Below, in pieces: positions 1 to 6,591 of a DNA stretch of 16,115 nt. Source of the DNA: an uncultured Ruminococcus sp. (GTDB lineage Bacteria; Bacillota; Clostridia; UBA1212; UBA1255); contig CACZOW010000323.1 of the NCBI GenBank assembly GCA_902782885.1, positions 1 to 16,115 on the forward strand, given 5' to 3'. Under the pieces are notes generated by a model. It was not told the origin of the DNA, did no database searches, and worked only from the letters and a program-made list of their open reading frames with translations. Numbering within the stretch: position 1 is the first letter of the stretch; the number at the start of each line of letters is the position of its first letter. The translations under genes and the position numbers were made by a program.

Positions 1-33
1 GCGGCGTTTGTTCAATGTTTTAATTAAAAAAGT

Positions 34-43
34 ACCGTTCGGT
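34..43. promoter_or_regulatory. Short palindrome next to the -35 box, possible operator
   Basis: ACCG and CGGT form an inverted repeat with a 2-bp centre (ACCGTTCGGT), ending 2 bp before the -35 hexamer of the solute-binding protein gene. The position would suit a regulator of a sugar-binding protein, but the arms are only 4 bp and could arise by chance. No cognate regulator gene is in the window. Confidence 0.25.
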
Positions 44-45
44 TA

Positions 46-74
46 TTGATATTTCCGTAACGAAATGGTATAAT
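46..74 (+). promoter_or_regulatory. Sigma-A promoter of the solute-binding protein gene
   Basis: A -35 box TTGATA (46-51, 5 of 6 consensus bases) and a perfect -10 box TATAAT (69-74) are separated by exactly 17 bp. The -10 is extended by TG at 66-67. Transcription should begin near 81, giving a short leader of about 25 nt before the ATG at 106. The near-consensus match predicts strong expression. Confidence 0.85.
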
Positions 75-105
75 CAAAAAAAATCGAGGGAGGAAACAAT
101 CCACG

Positions 106-1515
106 ATGAATAAAACGAAATCATCCAAAAGATCTTTCATCGTACGCTTCGGCGTGCTGCTGTTTGTCGTCACTATCATCGTCGGTCTGATCGGCTGTAA
201 GAAAGCGCCCATTCAGACAGGCAACGTTGATCAGGAAAAAACGGTCGAGGATCTTAATATCAAGGGGCAGATCCTGTTTACCGTTAACAATGAGAGCGGT
301 AAAGCAGAGGAAGCTATGGCCCCCAAGGCGGTCGTGCAGAAGTTCATGCAGGTGTATCCTGACACGAAAGTTATTTACGAGGAGAGCAACAGAACTCAAT
401 ACCCGAACCGTATTGCCTCCGGCGATATCGGCGACGTGTTCTGGTGCGACGCTAACGACGCTAACAACTACATGCACAACCACAACGCGCTGATGCCGCT
501 TGACGCCTACATCAAGCCCCTGAACATCGACCTGGGCAACGTTTACTCCGGCGCGCTTGAATGCGGTAAGATCGACGGACGCCTTTACATGGTGCCCAGA
601 AAGATCGGCGAGCAGGCCCTGATCTACAACAAGGATATCCTGCAGGAAGCCGGTATCTACGATTTTGACGATTCCATCGCGACTCCGTGGGAAGACTTCA
701 AAGATATCTGCCGCCGTATCACCATCAAGGCTGAAGACGGCACGATCCTCCGCAGCGGCGCCGCTTTGAAGGTCTGGTGGCACAACACCTGGCAGATGTT
801 CTTCCGCGGCTTCGGCGGCAAATGGATCGACAACAAACTGCATCAGATCACCATTACCGACAGCGTTGAAGTCATGCAGGGCGTCAACGAGCTGATCAAC
901 GGCATCCTTGAAGGCTGGCTCTATCCCGAAGATCTGACCAGCCAGATCAACGCTATCGAGTACAAGATCTCTGACGGCGACAGCGACATTAAAGACGTCT
1001 GCTTCAAGACCTTCGGCGCTATGACCTGGCTCACCAGACTCGGCACCGCATATGACCAGCTGCAGATCGACTGGGATTTCTGCCCGTTCCCGGCATTCCC
1101 GACCCACAACATTTCCACCGGTGCTACCGGATACGTTGTATACAACCGTACCCGCAATCCCAATACCGCGGCGGCGTTCGCTCTGTTCTTCCTTACTGAA
1201 GACGGTCAGCGCGCGTACCACAGCCAGACCGGCGGCAACGTCCCGCTGCTCAAGTCTCTCGCTGAAGAAGATTTCTGGCACGGCGTAGGCACCAACTGGG
1301 AAGACAAGAACTTCGACATCTTCGTTAAGTACACCGACTTCACGAGCCCGGCTTCCGTTATCACTCAGGCGCCTCAGGAAATAGCGGAAATCTTCAGCAA
1401 CGACGCTATGATGTCAACGATCGCATCTATCGTAAACGGCAGGTACACACCTGAAGACGCGTTCGAAAAACTGCAGACCAAGGCTAACGAAAAGTGGGCG
1501 CTCATTGCCAACTGA
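106..1515 (+). CDS. ABC transporter extracellular substrate-binding lipoprotein
   Basis: This 469-residue protein is a family 1 type extracellular solute-binding protein. It would capture a sugar or oligosaccharide outside the membrane and hand it to an ABC permease. The N-terminus has a basic stretch, a hydrophobic segment (about residues 11-29) and a lipobox L-I-G-C with Cys31 as the lipidation site, so it should be a membrane-anchored lipoprotein. The mature part has the expected two-lobed layout and length, with typical pieces such as GDVFW near residue 110 and an ALIYNKDIL segment near 168-176. The start at 106 is preceded by GGGAGG at 88-93, with a slightly long spacing of 12 nt. The gene sits alone between its own promoter and terminator; no permease or ATPase gene is adjacent. 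It almost completely avoids the Ile codon ATA (one case, codon 426), unlike the other genes here, which fits high expression. The substrate is unknown. Confidence 0.9.
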   Translation: MNKTKSSKRSFIVRFGVLLFVVTIIVGLIGCKKAPIQTGNVDQEKTVEDLNIKGQILFTVNNESGKAEEAMAPKAVVQKFMQVYPDTKVIYEESNRTQYPNRIASGDIGDVFWCDANDANNYMHNHNALMPLDAYIKPLNIDLGNVYSGALECGKIDGRLYMVPRKIGEQALIYNKDILQEAGIYDFDDSIATPWEDFKDICRRITIKAEDGTILRSGAALKVWWHNTWQMFFRGFGGKWIDNKLHQITITDSVEVMQGVNELINGILEGWLYPEDLTSQINAIEYKISDGDSDIKDVCFKTFGAMTWLTRLGTAYDQLQIDWDFCPFPAFPTHNISTGATGYVVYNRTRNPNTAAAFALFFLTEDGQRAYHSQTGGNVPLLKSLAEEDFWHGVGTNWEDKNFDIFVKYTDFTSPASVITQAPQEIAEIFSNDAMMSTIASIVNGRYTPEDAFEKLQTKANEKWALIAN

Positions 1516-1550
1516 TCTTCCGGTCATCCGGTCAACTGAATAGCTGAACG

Positions 1551-1591
1551 ACGGACCCGCAGCGTTTAACGCCCCGGGTCCGTTTTCTTTT
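1551..1591 (+). terminator. Rho-independent terminator of the solute-binding protein gene
   Basis: ACGGACCC (1551-1558) pairs with GGGTCCGT (1576-1583). A second helix GCGT/ACGC (1562-1565 with 1569-1572) closes the top of the structure. A T-rich tract with a single C (1583-1591) follows at once. It lies 35 bp after the stop codon, so this gene is probably transcribed alone. Confidence 0.9.
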
Positions 1592-1605
1592 CGGCCGACG
1601 TGCTA

Positions 1606-1634
1606 TTGAACAATCGCCGCAAATATGGTAAAAT
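1606..1634 (+). promoter_or_regulatory. Sigma-A promoter of the zinc-ribbon/TPM unit
   Basis: A -35-like TTGAAC (1606-1611, 4 of 6) and a -10-like TAAAAT (1629-1634, 5 of 6) are separated by 17 bp, with an extended TG at 1626-1627. Transcription should start near 1641, leaving a leader of about 58 nt before the ATG at 1699. It lies directly after the preceding terminator, as expected for a new unit. Confidence 0.7.
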
Positions 1635-1698
1635 GCATGACGAAACAGGAAAGGTTTTCTGCCGCCACGCGGCCCGGAAAGAGGTGCGTATTTTTAGA

Positions 1699-2826
1699 AT
1701 GAGCGAAATGTTTTTACATAAATGTCCGAACTGCAACGCCACGCTGGAGTTCAATATTGAGAGCGGCATGGTGGTGTGCGCATATTGCGGCAGCAGGTAT
1801 AACGTAAAAGATCTGCTCACCGAAGCCGGCCAGGCCGCGAGCAGCGCCGCAGACGCGGCCGGCGCTCCTGCCGAAAGCGCTAAAAAAACGGATAAGATCA
1901 AAGAGTTTGATTGGGGCAAATACAAAGAGCGGCTCACGCGCGAGGAACTGGCAGGGAACCGTTCATATCTCTGCGAGACGTGCGGCGCGGAAGTGATCCT
2001 CGGCGCCACGGTAGCCTCCGCCAAGTGCCCGTACTGCGACAATAACCTGATCTTGCTTGATAACGTCACCGCCTCATTGCGGCCCAACGCGATAATACCG
2101 TTCAAAATATTGCCGGATCAGTTGTCCGACAGCGTTAAAAAGTTCTATAAGAACCGGAAGCTGTTGCCGTTCCACTTCTTTGACCAGAATAAAATGAGCG
2201 CCGTGCGCGGCCTCTACGTGCCGTTCTGGCTGTATAACTGCCACCTTAAGGGCCAGATGACGCTCAAGGGCTCCACTTCCAGATCGTACACTTCGGGAGA
2301 TTACCGGATCACCGAGACCTCCAATTACGATCTGCTCCGGGACGCGCAGATGGGTTTTGAGCGTATACCCGTTGACGCCAGTCTGAAGATGCCCGATGAA
2401 TTGATGGATTCGCTGGAACCCTTCGACTACTCTGACCTTACCGAGTTCAACAGCGGCTACCTGACCGGTTTTATCTCCGAACGTTTCGATTCGGACCCGG
2501 ACGAAAATCTGCCGCGGGTCACCGAGCGCGTCAACAACAGCCTTTTAGAGATCATGAAAGGCACCTGCACGCAGTACTCCAACGTGAGCGTTTCGGAAAA
2601 TCACATGAACGTGGACGAGTCATCCGTAAAATACGTGATGCTGCCCATTTACCTGTTCGACTGCATGTACGCCGGTAAAACATATCATTACGCGGCCAAC
2701 GGTCAAACCGGTAAAGTCATCGGTGAACTGCCGGTCAGCAAAGGGAAGAAATGGCTGTACTTCGGCATACCGTTCCTGATCCTGTTTGCGATCGCCGCCT
2801 TTATTTTGCGCTGGTTTATGGGGTGA
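1699..2826 (+). CDS. Double zinc-ribbon protein with C-terminal membrane anchor (TFIIB-type zinc ribbon-containing)
   Basis: A 375-residue protein of a family usually named TFIIB-type zinc ribbon-containing protein; its role is not established. Two C-x2-C...C-x2-C zinc sites are visible: Cys9/12 with Cys27/30, and Cys92/95 with Cys110/113. They are separated by an Ala/Ser-rich, charged linker (about 43-70). A central region without recognisable motifs follows, and the last 25 residues form one hydrophobic segment (about 352-372) that looks like a tail anchor. The ribbons should therefore be cytoplasmic. I chose ATG 1699 because the first Cys pair begins 8 residues later and GAGGTG lies at 1681-1686. 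An upstream in-frame ATG at 1600 precedes the predicted promoter and is unlikely; ATG 1708 is an alternative. The stop codon overlaps or touches the start of the next gene, so the two are probably made together. Such proteins are sometimes misnamed PriA helicase, for which nothing here speaks. Confidence 0.8.
   Translation: MSEMFLHKCPNCNATLEFNIESGMVVCAYCGSRYNVKDLLTEAGQAASSAADAAGAPAESAKKTDKIKEFDWGKYKERLTREELAGNRSYLCETCGAEVILGATVASAKCPYCDNNLILLDNVTASLRPNAIIPFKILPDQLSDSVKKFYKNRKLLPFHFFDQNKMSAVRGLYVPFWLYNCHLKGQMTLKGSTSRSYTSGDYRITETSNYDLLRDAQMGFERIPVDASLKMPDELMDSLEPFDYSDLTEFNSGYLTGFISERFDSDPDENLPRVTERVNNSLLEIMKGTCTQYSNVSVSENHMNVDESSVKYVMLPIYLFDCMYAGKTYHYAANGQTGKVIGELPVSKGKKWLYFGIPFLILFAIAAFILRWFMG
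2820..2826 (+). promoter_or_regulatory. Shine-Dalgarno site deciding the TPM gene start
   Basis: GGGGTGA lies at the very end of the upstream gene. It is 5 nt from ATG 2832 but would overlap ATG 2826, so the second ATG is preferred as the start. Confidence 0.55.
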
Positions 2827-2831
2827 TGAGC

Positions 2832-3722
2832 ATGAAACGTAACAGAACTTTTTCAATATATAATTTCTGCGTGATGCTCCTCTGCGTCATCTGCGTACTA
2901 TCCGTACTGGTGTTGCCCGCGTTCGCCGAACCGGCGGAAGACATGCCCGACTGGTACGACCCCGACTTTTCGCCGGCGGACGTATATCATAACGATCCGT
3001 CGGTGCCGCGCGTCGTGGACAATGCCGGCGTCTTCTCCGAAGCCGAATATGACCGCCTCAGCCGCCAGCTGGAGTCGATGCGAAACGAATTGAATATGGA
3101 TTTCGTATTGCTCACCGACGATTCGTATCACGGTCAGGGCTACATTAAATACGCCACGGATTTTTACGATATGAACGGCTACGGCCTGGGGGATGACTTC
3201 AGCGGCGTAATATTCTTCCTGTGCTTTGAACCCGGCGACCGGGGCTTCGAGGCGTACGGCACCGGCAGAGCGGAAAAATATATGACCGAGCGCAACGTCG
3301 ACAAGATGTCTGACAAGATCATGGATCACATGGTCGACGGCAACTACGCCAAAGGCGTCGAGACGTATTTCTCTCAGCTGCGCACGCTGATCAAAAAGGG
3401 AAGGCTGCCGCTGTCCGGAAGCCAGATCGCGGCGCTCGTGATCATTCCTTCGCTGATCGGACTGATCGGCGGCGGGATTTCGCTGTCTTCGGCCAAGGCG
3501 TCAATGCGGACTGTCGTAAAGGCAACGACCGCCGCGGAGTATCTCAATCCGATCTCATTCGTTGTCAACGGTTCCGTCGACAACCTTATCAATACGGACG
3601 TGTCGCGCACGTTTATTGACCGTTCGTCGAGTTCCGGCGGCCGCTCAGGCGGATCGTCGTACCACAGCGGCTTCCATTCTTCCGGCGGTCACAGTTTCAG
3701 CGGCGGAGGCAGAAGGTTCTGA
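2832..3722 (+). CDS. TPM-domain (YgcG-like) secreted/membrane protein
   Basis: A 296-residue protein of the TPM (formerly DUF477, YgcG-like) family. Residues 1-32 are a signal peptide with a long hydrophobic core and an Ala-Phe-Ala cleavage site. The TPM domain follows (about 60-185), beginning with the family's usual V-x-D-x-A-G-V-F-S sequence and including the YGTGRAEKYMT segment. A single membrane segment lies at about 198-216. The C-terminal tail of about 80 residues ends in a Ser/Gly/His-rich stretch (265-296) like that of many YgcG proteins. With a cleaved signal the TPM domain should be outside and the tail in the cytoplasm. TPM domains have been linked to acid phosphatase activity in plants and to membrane-complex repair or assembly; the role here is unknown. 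It is translationally coupled to the zinc-ribbon gene and ends before a shared terminator. ATG 2826, overlapping the previous stop codon, is an alternative start. Confidence 0.85.
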   Translation: MKRNRTFSIYNFCVMLLCVICVLSVLVLPAFAEPAEDMPDWYDPDFSPADVYHNDPSVPRVVDNAGVFSEAEYDRLSRQLESMRNELNMDFVLLTDDSYHGQGYIKYATDFYDMNGYGLGDDFSGVIFFLCFEPGDRGFEAYGTGRAEKYMTERNVDKMSDKIMDHMVDGNYAKGVETYFSQLRTLIKKGRLPLSGSQIAALVIIPSLIGLIGGGISLSSAKASMRTVVKATTAAEYLNPISFVVNGSVDNLINTDVSRTFIDRSSSSGGRSGGSSYHSGFHSSGGHSFSGGGRRF

Positions 3723-3760
3723 TCCCGCAGACCGCAGATCAAGTATTAAACGCATACAAT

Positions 3761-3798
3761 AAAACGGGCTGGAGCTGCGACGCTGCCGGCCCGTTTTT
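3761..3798. terminator. Bidirectional Rho-independent terminator between convergent units
   Basis: ACGGGCTGG (3764-3772) pairs with CCGGCCCGT (3786-3794) through nine pairs, one of them G-T. The stem has an A-run on its left (3761-3764) and a T-run on its right (3794-3798). Both strands thus carry a GC-rich hairpin followed by T residues. It ends the TPM gene transcript 40 bp after its stop codon and the lipid kinase transcript about 20 bp after its stop codon. Confidence 0.9.
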
Positions 3799-3817
3799 AA
3801 GATAAACAGTTTCAATC

Positions 3818-4696
3818 TTATTCAAAATCCACCGAATATTCCAGTACGTTTTTAACGGTCTCACCGTCGATCTGCAGCGGCGAAGGCTCGGTGAAACGCA
3901 CTTTGATATGATGGCCGGTGAACACCGAAACCTTTTTGGTATGATTGATATGCTCGCCCTTGAAAATGGAAGGGAAGACCATCAGCGTGCCAAGGCGGCT
4001 CTTGCCGTGCATGATCACCAGCGATACGGTGCAGGCGTCGGACAGGCGCTGCTGTGCGGGCGCCGCGTTCATGCCGCCGCCGTAATAGCGGCCGAACATC
4101 GTGGGCGCGATCCACACGTTTTTGAAAGTCTGCTTATGACCGTCGACGTCGATCTCCGCGATTTTGGATTTAAACTTGAACAGCAGGCCGTTGATGGCAA
4201 TAGAGGTGTAGTTCACCGGCTTGTCGCTTTTAGCCTTCTGCTCGTCGCCGACTTCGCAGCAGTATCCGTCAATTCCGAAACCCACGCCGTTGATAAACTT
4301 GCATGTTTTGCCGTTCACCGTGACCGTCGGCAGCTTTACCAGATATTTGCTGATCTCGACGGGACCGTCTTTGGGATTCCAGCCGATATCCCGGGCAAAG
4401 TCGTTGCCCGTGCCTGCTGAATAGAAATACAATTCGCGCGTACTTACCAGATCGCCGGCTTCGTTGACGAAACGGTTCAGCGTGCCGTCGCCGCCGCACA
4501 GCACCAGTTTGGCGTCCTGCGCGAGTCCCGCGTAAAACGCGTCGTACGGCGCCGCGGTGGCAATGTCCTTCAGCTCCACTTCGCCTTTGGCTTCCAGCAG
4601 CGTTTTCAGCGTCTGCGCGGCTTCCGGCAGTTCAACTTTGCCGGTCCCTGCCGCCGCGCCGGACAGCTTGTTGTAAAGTACTACATACTTTTCCAT
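3818..4696 (-). CDS. Diacylglycerol kinase-family lipid kinase
   Basis: A 292-residue protein of the DagK_cat (diacylglycerol/sphingosine kinase, YegS/DgkB-like) family, which transfers phosphate from ATP to a lipid hydroxyl at the membrane. Visible signatures are the nucleotide-binding GGDGT at 68-72 followed by LNRFVNE, the SAGTGNDFAR segment at 93-102, and a C-terminal P-L-Q-I-D-G-E at 273-279 matching the usual Q-x-D-G-E of the family. Length is normal. The ATG at 4694-4696 is chosen because AAGGAG lies 8 nt upstream; a longer in-frame version from 4735 would overlap the preceding gene and lacks a ribosome binding site. It is the second gene of a minus-strand unit, 19 bp behind a MutS-like ATPase gene. 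DgkB of Bacillus, which recycles diacylglycerol from lipoteichoic acid synthesis, is a plausible functional parallel, but the true substrate cannot be told from sequence. Confidence 0.88.
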   Translation of the reverse strand: MEKYVVLYNKLSGAAAGTGKVELPEAAQTLKTLLEAKGEVELKDIATAAPYDAFYAGLAQDAKLVLCGGDGTLNRFVNEAGDLVSTRELYFYSAGTGNDFARDIGWNPKDGPVEISKYLVKLPTVTVNGKTCKFINGVGFGIDGYCCEVGDEQKAKSDKPVNYTSIAINGLLFKFKSKIAEIDVDGHKQTFKNVWIAPTMFGRYYGGGMNAAPAQQRLSDACTVSLVIMHGKSRLGTLMVFPSIFKGEHINHTKKVSVFTGHHIKVRFTEPSPLQIDGETVKNVLEYSVDFE

Positions 4697-4704
4697 CAAA
4701 TGAT

Positions 4705-4710
4705 CTCCTT
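4705..4710 (-). promoter_or_regulatory. Shine-Dalgarno site of the lipid kinase gene
   Basis: AAGGAG on the minus strand, 8 nt before the ATG at 4696. It fixes the start and rules out the longer reading from 4735. It lies inside the 19-bp gap after the MutS-like gene's stop codon. Confidence 0.85.
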
Positions 4711-4715
4711 TATAT

Positions 4716-6461
4716 TCAAATGTGGGCGGGGTCATCGTTGTCCCCGAATTTGGTTTCGCGGGTGTTCATCAGCTGGTCGAAACTTATTCCGTACGTGCGG
4801 GCAATATCCAGCGCGAAGCTCTTGCCCTGCGGCGGCATGGGCAAAATAAGGTATGTACGCTTGGAGCCGGCGTATTTTTTGCGGCCTTCGTCGGTGAGCA
4901 CTTCCATTTCGGTGTTTTCGTCAACGCCCGCCACCATGCTGACCAGATCGCTGAGCGCGGGCTCTTTGTTGAGCTCCGGAATGTTTTCAGCCAGTTCGTG
5001 GATGTGCGTGGCAAACACGCAGCGCGCGCCGACTTTGCGCAGGTATTTCATTATTTCTTCGGCAATGAACAGGCATTCCTGATGGCTGGTGCTGGATAGC
5101 GATTCGTTCATCAGTATCATGCTGTACTTGGTGAGCCGCGGCAGTATCTGCTCCAGCCTGATGCACTCTTCGCCCAGGCGGCCTTCGCTGATGGAGTTCT
5201 TTTCCAGTTCGGGGAAGTGGGTGTAGATGTTGTCCACGGGGCTTATGCGGCCCTCGGAGCCCGGTATGGCGAAGCCGGCCTGGAACAGCAGCTGCGTGAT
5301 GCCCACGGCGCGGGTGAAGGTGGTCTTGCCGCCCTGGTTGGCGCCGGTGAGAATGAAGATGCGGCCCATTTTGTCCGACATCTCCGCGTTGTTGGTGACA
5401 ACGACGCTGGACAGCTCGGTGAGTCCGATGTCGCTCTGGATGCGGATGGCAAAGCTGGCGTCGTATATATCCTTAACGTAGAACACGCGCTCATCCTTGG
5501 GCGCGGGCGTGGGGAAGCATACGGGCAGGCCGGTATTCATCAAGTTGCGCGCGAGTCGGCTGCCACCGATGAAATAATAAACTTCCGGGATCAGGTCGAA
5601 CAGGAACTGCGTCTCGATGTATTCAAAGCGGCCGAGGACCGTTGCCAGATGGCGGAACGTATCGCCCATGACGCTCTCCAGGTCGCGCATGATGGCGATA
5701 TCCAGCGTGTTGGCGCGGTTGTCCTTGAGGATCGAATAAAACGATCCCAGACCGAAATACGTCTCGTCGTTGCGCTGACGCCCGAGGATCGAGGTGACCA
5801 GCGCCTTGTTTTTAAACGGTTTGGGCTCGATGGAGAGCAGCACCGCTTCCACGGGGCGGAGCTCGTTGTCCAGATTCACGCCCAGGGTGACGGAGGACAT
5901 CGTCTGGATCTTCTCGGAGAGTTTAGGCAGTTCGTAGCGCAGATCCTTGTAATTCTGGCTGTCGTAAATGCCGCCGATCATTTCGCGGAGCCGCCGCACG
6001 CCTGCGGACAAAAAGTCCCGGTCGGGGGAGCAGAACAGCGAGTGCAGAACGTCAACGCACTGCATATATACTTCCAGCATCTCGATGCGCCAGGCAATGC
6101 GCCGCATGTCGTCGTCGTGGGAGATGTTGGCCTTTTCCATTTTGCGCAGCGTGTTGGTAAGGGGCAGCAGCGTCGTATCGAAGGATTCCTCGAGTTCGGG
6201 ATAGTCCATGAAATCCTGCAGGATATCCTGCCGGTATTTGATGACTTCAGCGTCGGGGATCATGTCCAGCATCCGCGCCCGGATATAGCCGCGGCTGTCG
6301 TTGCGGATCTGCATGCCGTCCAGGATCATATCCATGTTCATGTCCCGTTCCAGCAGTTCCTGATTGAACAGCTTACGGCGGCCGCTCTTGACCTCGTGTT
6401 CGGTGTTGCGCCCGCGTTCGTAATCCGGCCACAACAGACTGAATGCAAATTTTTCGTCCAT
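4716..6461 (-). CDS. MutS domain V family ATPase (MutS-like, function unknown)
   Basis: A 581-residue protein with a C-terminal MutS-type ABC ATPase domain. The Walker A loop is GANQGGKTT (373-381), Walker B is MILMNE (448-453) and the His-switch motif FATHIHEL is at 483-490. The first 350 residues are mostly helical-looking and resemble the lever/core part of MutS. The N-terminal mismatch-recognition domain with its Phe-x-Glu and the connector domain appear absent, and there is no Smr nuclease domain as in MutS2, so it is neither MutS1 nor MutS2. In Walker B an Asn replaces the usual Asp while the catalytic Glu remains; from memory other stand-alone MutS-domain-V proteins share this NE form. 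The start is ATG 6461 because GAGGA lies 6-7 nt upstream, whereas ATG 6467 would touch that site. It is first in a minus-strand unit with the lipid kinase. A role in DNA repair or recombination is only an inference. Confidence 0.8.
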   Translation of the reverse strand: MDEKFAFSLLWPDYERGRNTEHEVKSGRRKLFNQELLERDMNMDMILDGMQIRNDSRGYIRARMLDMIPDAEVIKYRQDILQDFMDYPELEESFDTTLLPLTNTLRKMEKANISHDDDMRRIAWRIEMLEVYMQCVDVLHSLFCSPDRDFLSAGVRRLREMIGGIYDSQNYKDLRYELPKLSEKIQTMSSVTLGVNLDNELRPVEAVLLSIEPKPFKNKALVTSILGRQRNDETYFGLGSFYSILKDNRANTLDIAIMRDLESVMGDTFRHLATVLGRFEYIETQFLFDLIPEVYYFIGGSRLARNLMNTGLPVCFPTPAPKDERVFYVKDIYDASFAIRIQSDIGLTELSSVVVTNNAEMSDKMGRIFILTGANQGGKTTFTRAVGITQLLFQAGFAIPGSEGRISPVDNIYTHFPELEKNSISEGRLGEECIRLEQILPRLTKYSMILMNESLSSTSHQECLFIAEEIMKYLRKVGARCVFATHIHELAENIPELNKEPALSDLVSMVAGVDENTEMEVLTDEGRKKYAGSKRTYLILPMPPQGKSFALDIARTYGISFDQLMNTRETKFGDNDDPAHI

Positions 6462-6467
6462 AAGCAT

Positions 6468-6473
6468 TCCTCA
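6468..6473 (-). promoter_or_regulatory. Shine-Dalgarno site deciding the MutS-like start
   Basis: TGAGGA on the minus strand, 6 nt from ATG 6461 and 0 nt from the upstream ATG 6467. The spacing favours the downstream ATG. Confidence 0.6.
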
Positions 6474-6492
6474 CTTCAGATTTAGTAAGACG

Positions 6493-6521
6493 ATTATATC
6501 ATTTTCCGCCGCGGATGACAA
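6493..6521 (-). promoter_or_regulatory. Sigma-A promoter of the MutS-like/lipid-kinase unit
   Basis: On the minus strand, TTGTCA (6521-6516, 5 of 6) and TATAAT (6498-6493, perfect) are separated by 17 bp, with an extended TG directly upstream of the -10. Transcription should begin near 6486, leaving about 25 nt of leader. It is divergent from the glgB promoter, with 10 bp between the two -35 boxes. Confidence 0.8.
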
Positions 6522-6531
6522 CTCCGGGCCA

Positions 6532-6560
6532 TTGACGGAAGCCTGAATTTTGTTTATAAT
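6532..6560 (+). promoter_or_regulatory. Sigma-A promoter of the glycogen operon
   Basis: TTGACG (6532-6537, 5 of 6) and a perfect TATAAT (6555-6560) are separated by 17 bp. Transcription should begin near 6567, giving a leader of about 70 nt before glgB. This is the only strong promoter I find upstream of any glg gene, so the genes from glgB onward are probably one transcript. Confidence 0.85.
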
Positions 6561-6561
6561 T

Positions 6562-6576
6562 AGCTTTGCGAAAGCT
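6562..6576. promoter_or_regulatory. Perfect 15-bp palindrome at the glgB transcription start, candidate operator
   Basis: AGCTTT (6562-6567) and AAAGCT (6571-6576) flank a GCG centre. The repeat starts 1 bp after the -10 box and spans the predicted start site, where a bound repressor would block initiation. An odd-length palindrome with a CG-containing centre resembles operators of LacI/GalR-type regulators. It does not fit the CcpA cre consensus well. As RNA it could also form a small 5' hairpin. Confidence 0.45.
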
Positions 6577-6591
6577 TGAAGAGCGTTTTGA

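Noticed and set aside
121..1281. Long minus-strand open frame opposite the binding-protein gene
   Set aside because: It mirrors a well-supported gene on the other strand, has no ribosome binding site or recognisable domain, and has the Val/Asp/His-rich composition typical of antisense frames in GC-biased codons.
1600..1698. N-terminal extension of the zinc-ribbon protein from ATG 1600
   Set aside because: That ATG lies upstream of the predicted promoter, and the extra residues show no family similarity; ATG 1699 begins just before the first zinc site.
5217..6485. 422-codon plus-strand open frame opposite the MutS-like gene
   Set aside because: The opposite strand encodes a protein with intact ATPase motifs; this frame has no known motif and a shadow-type composition.
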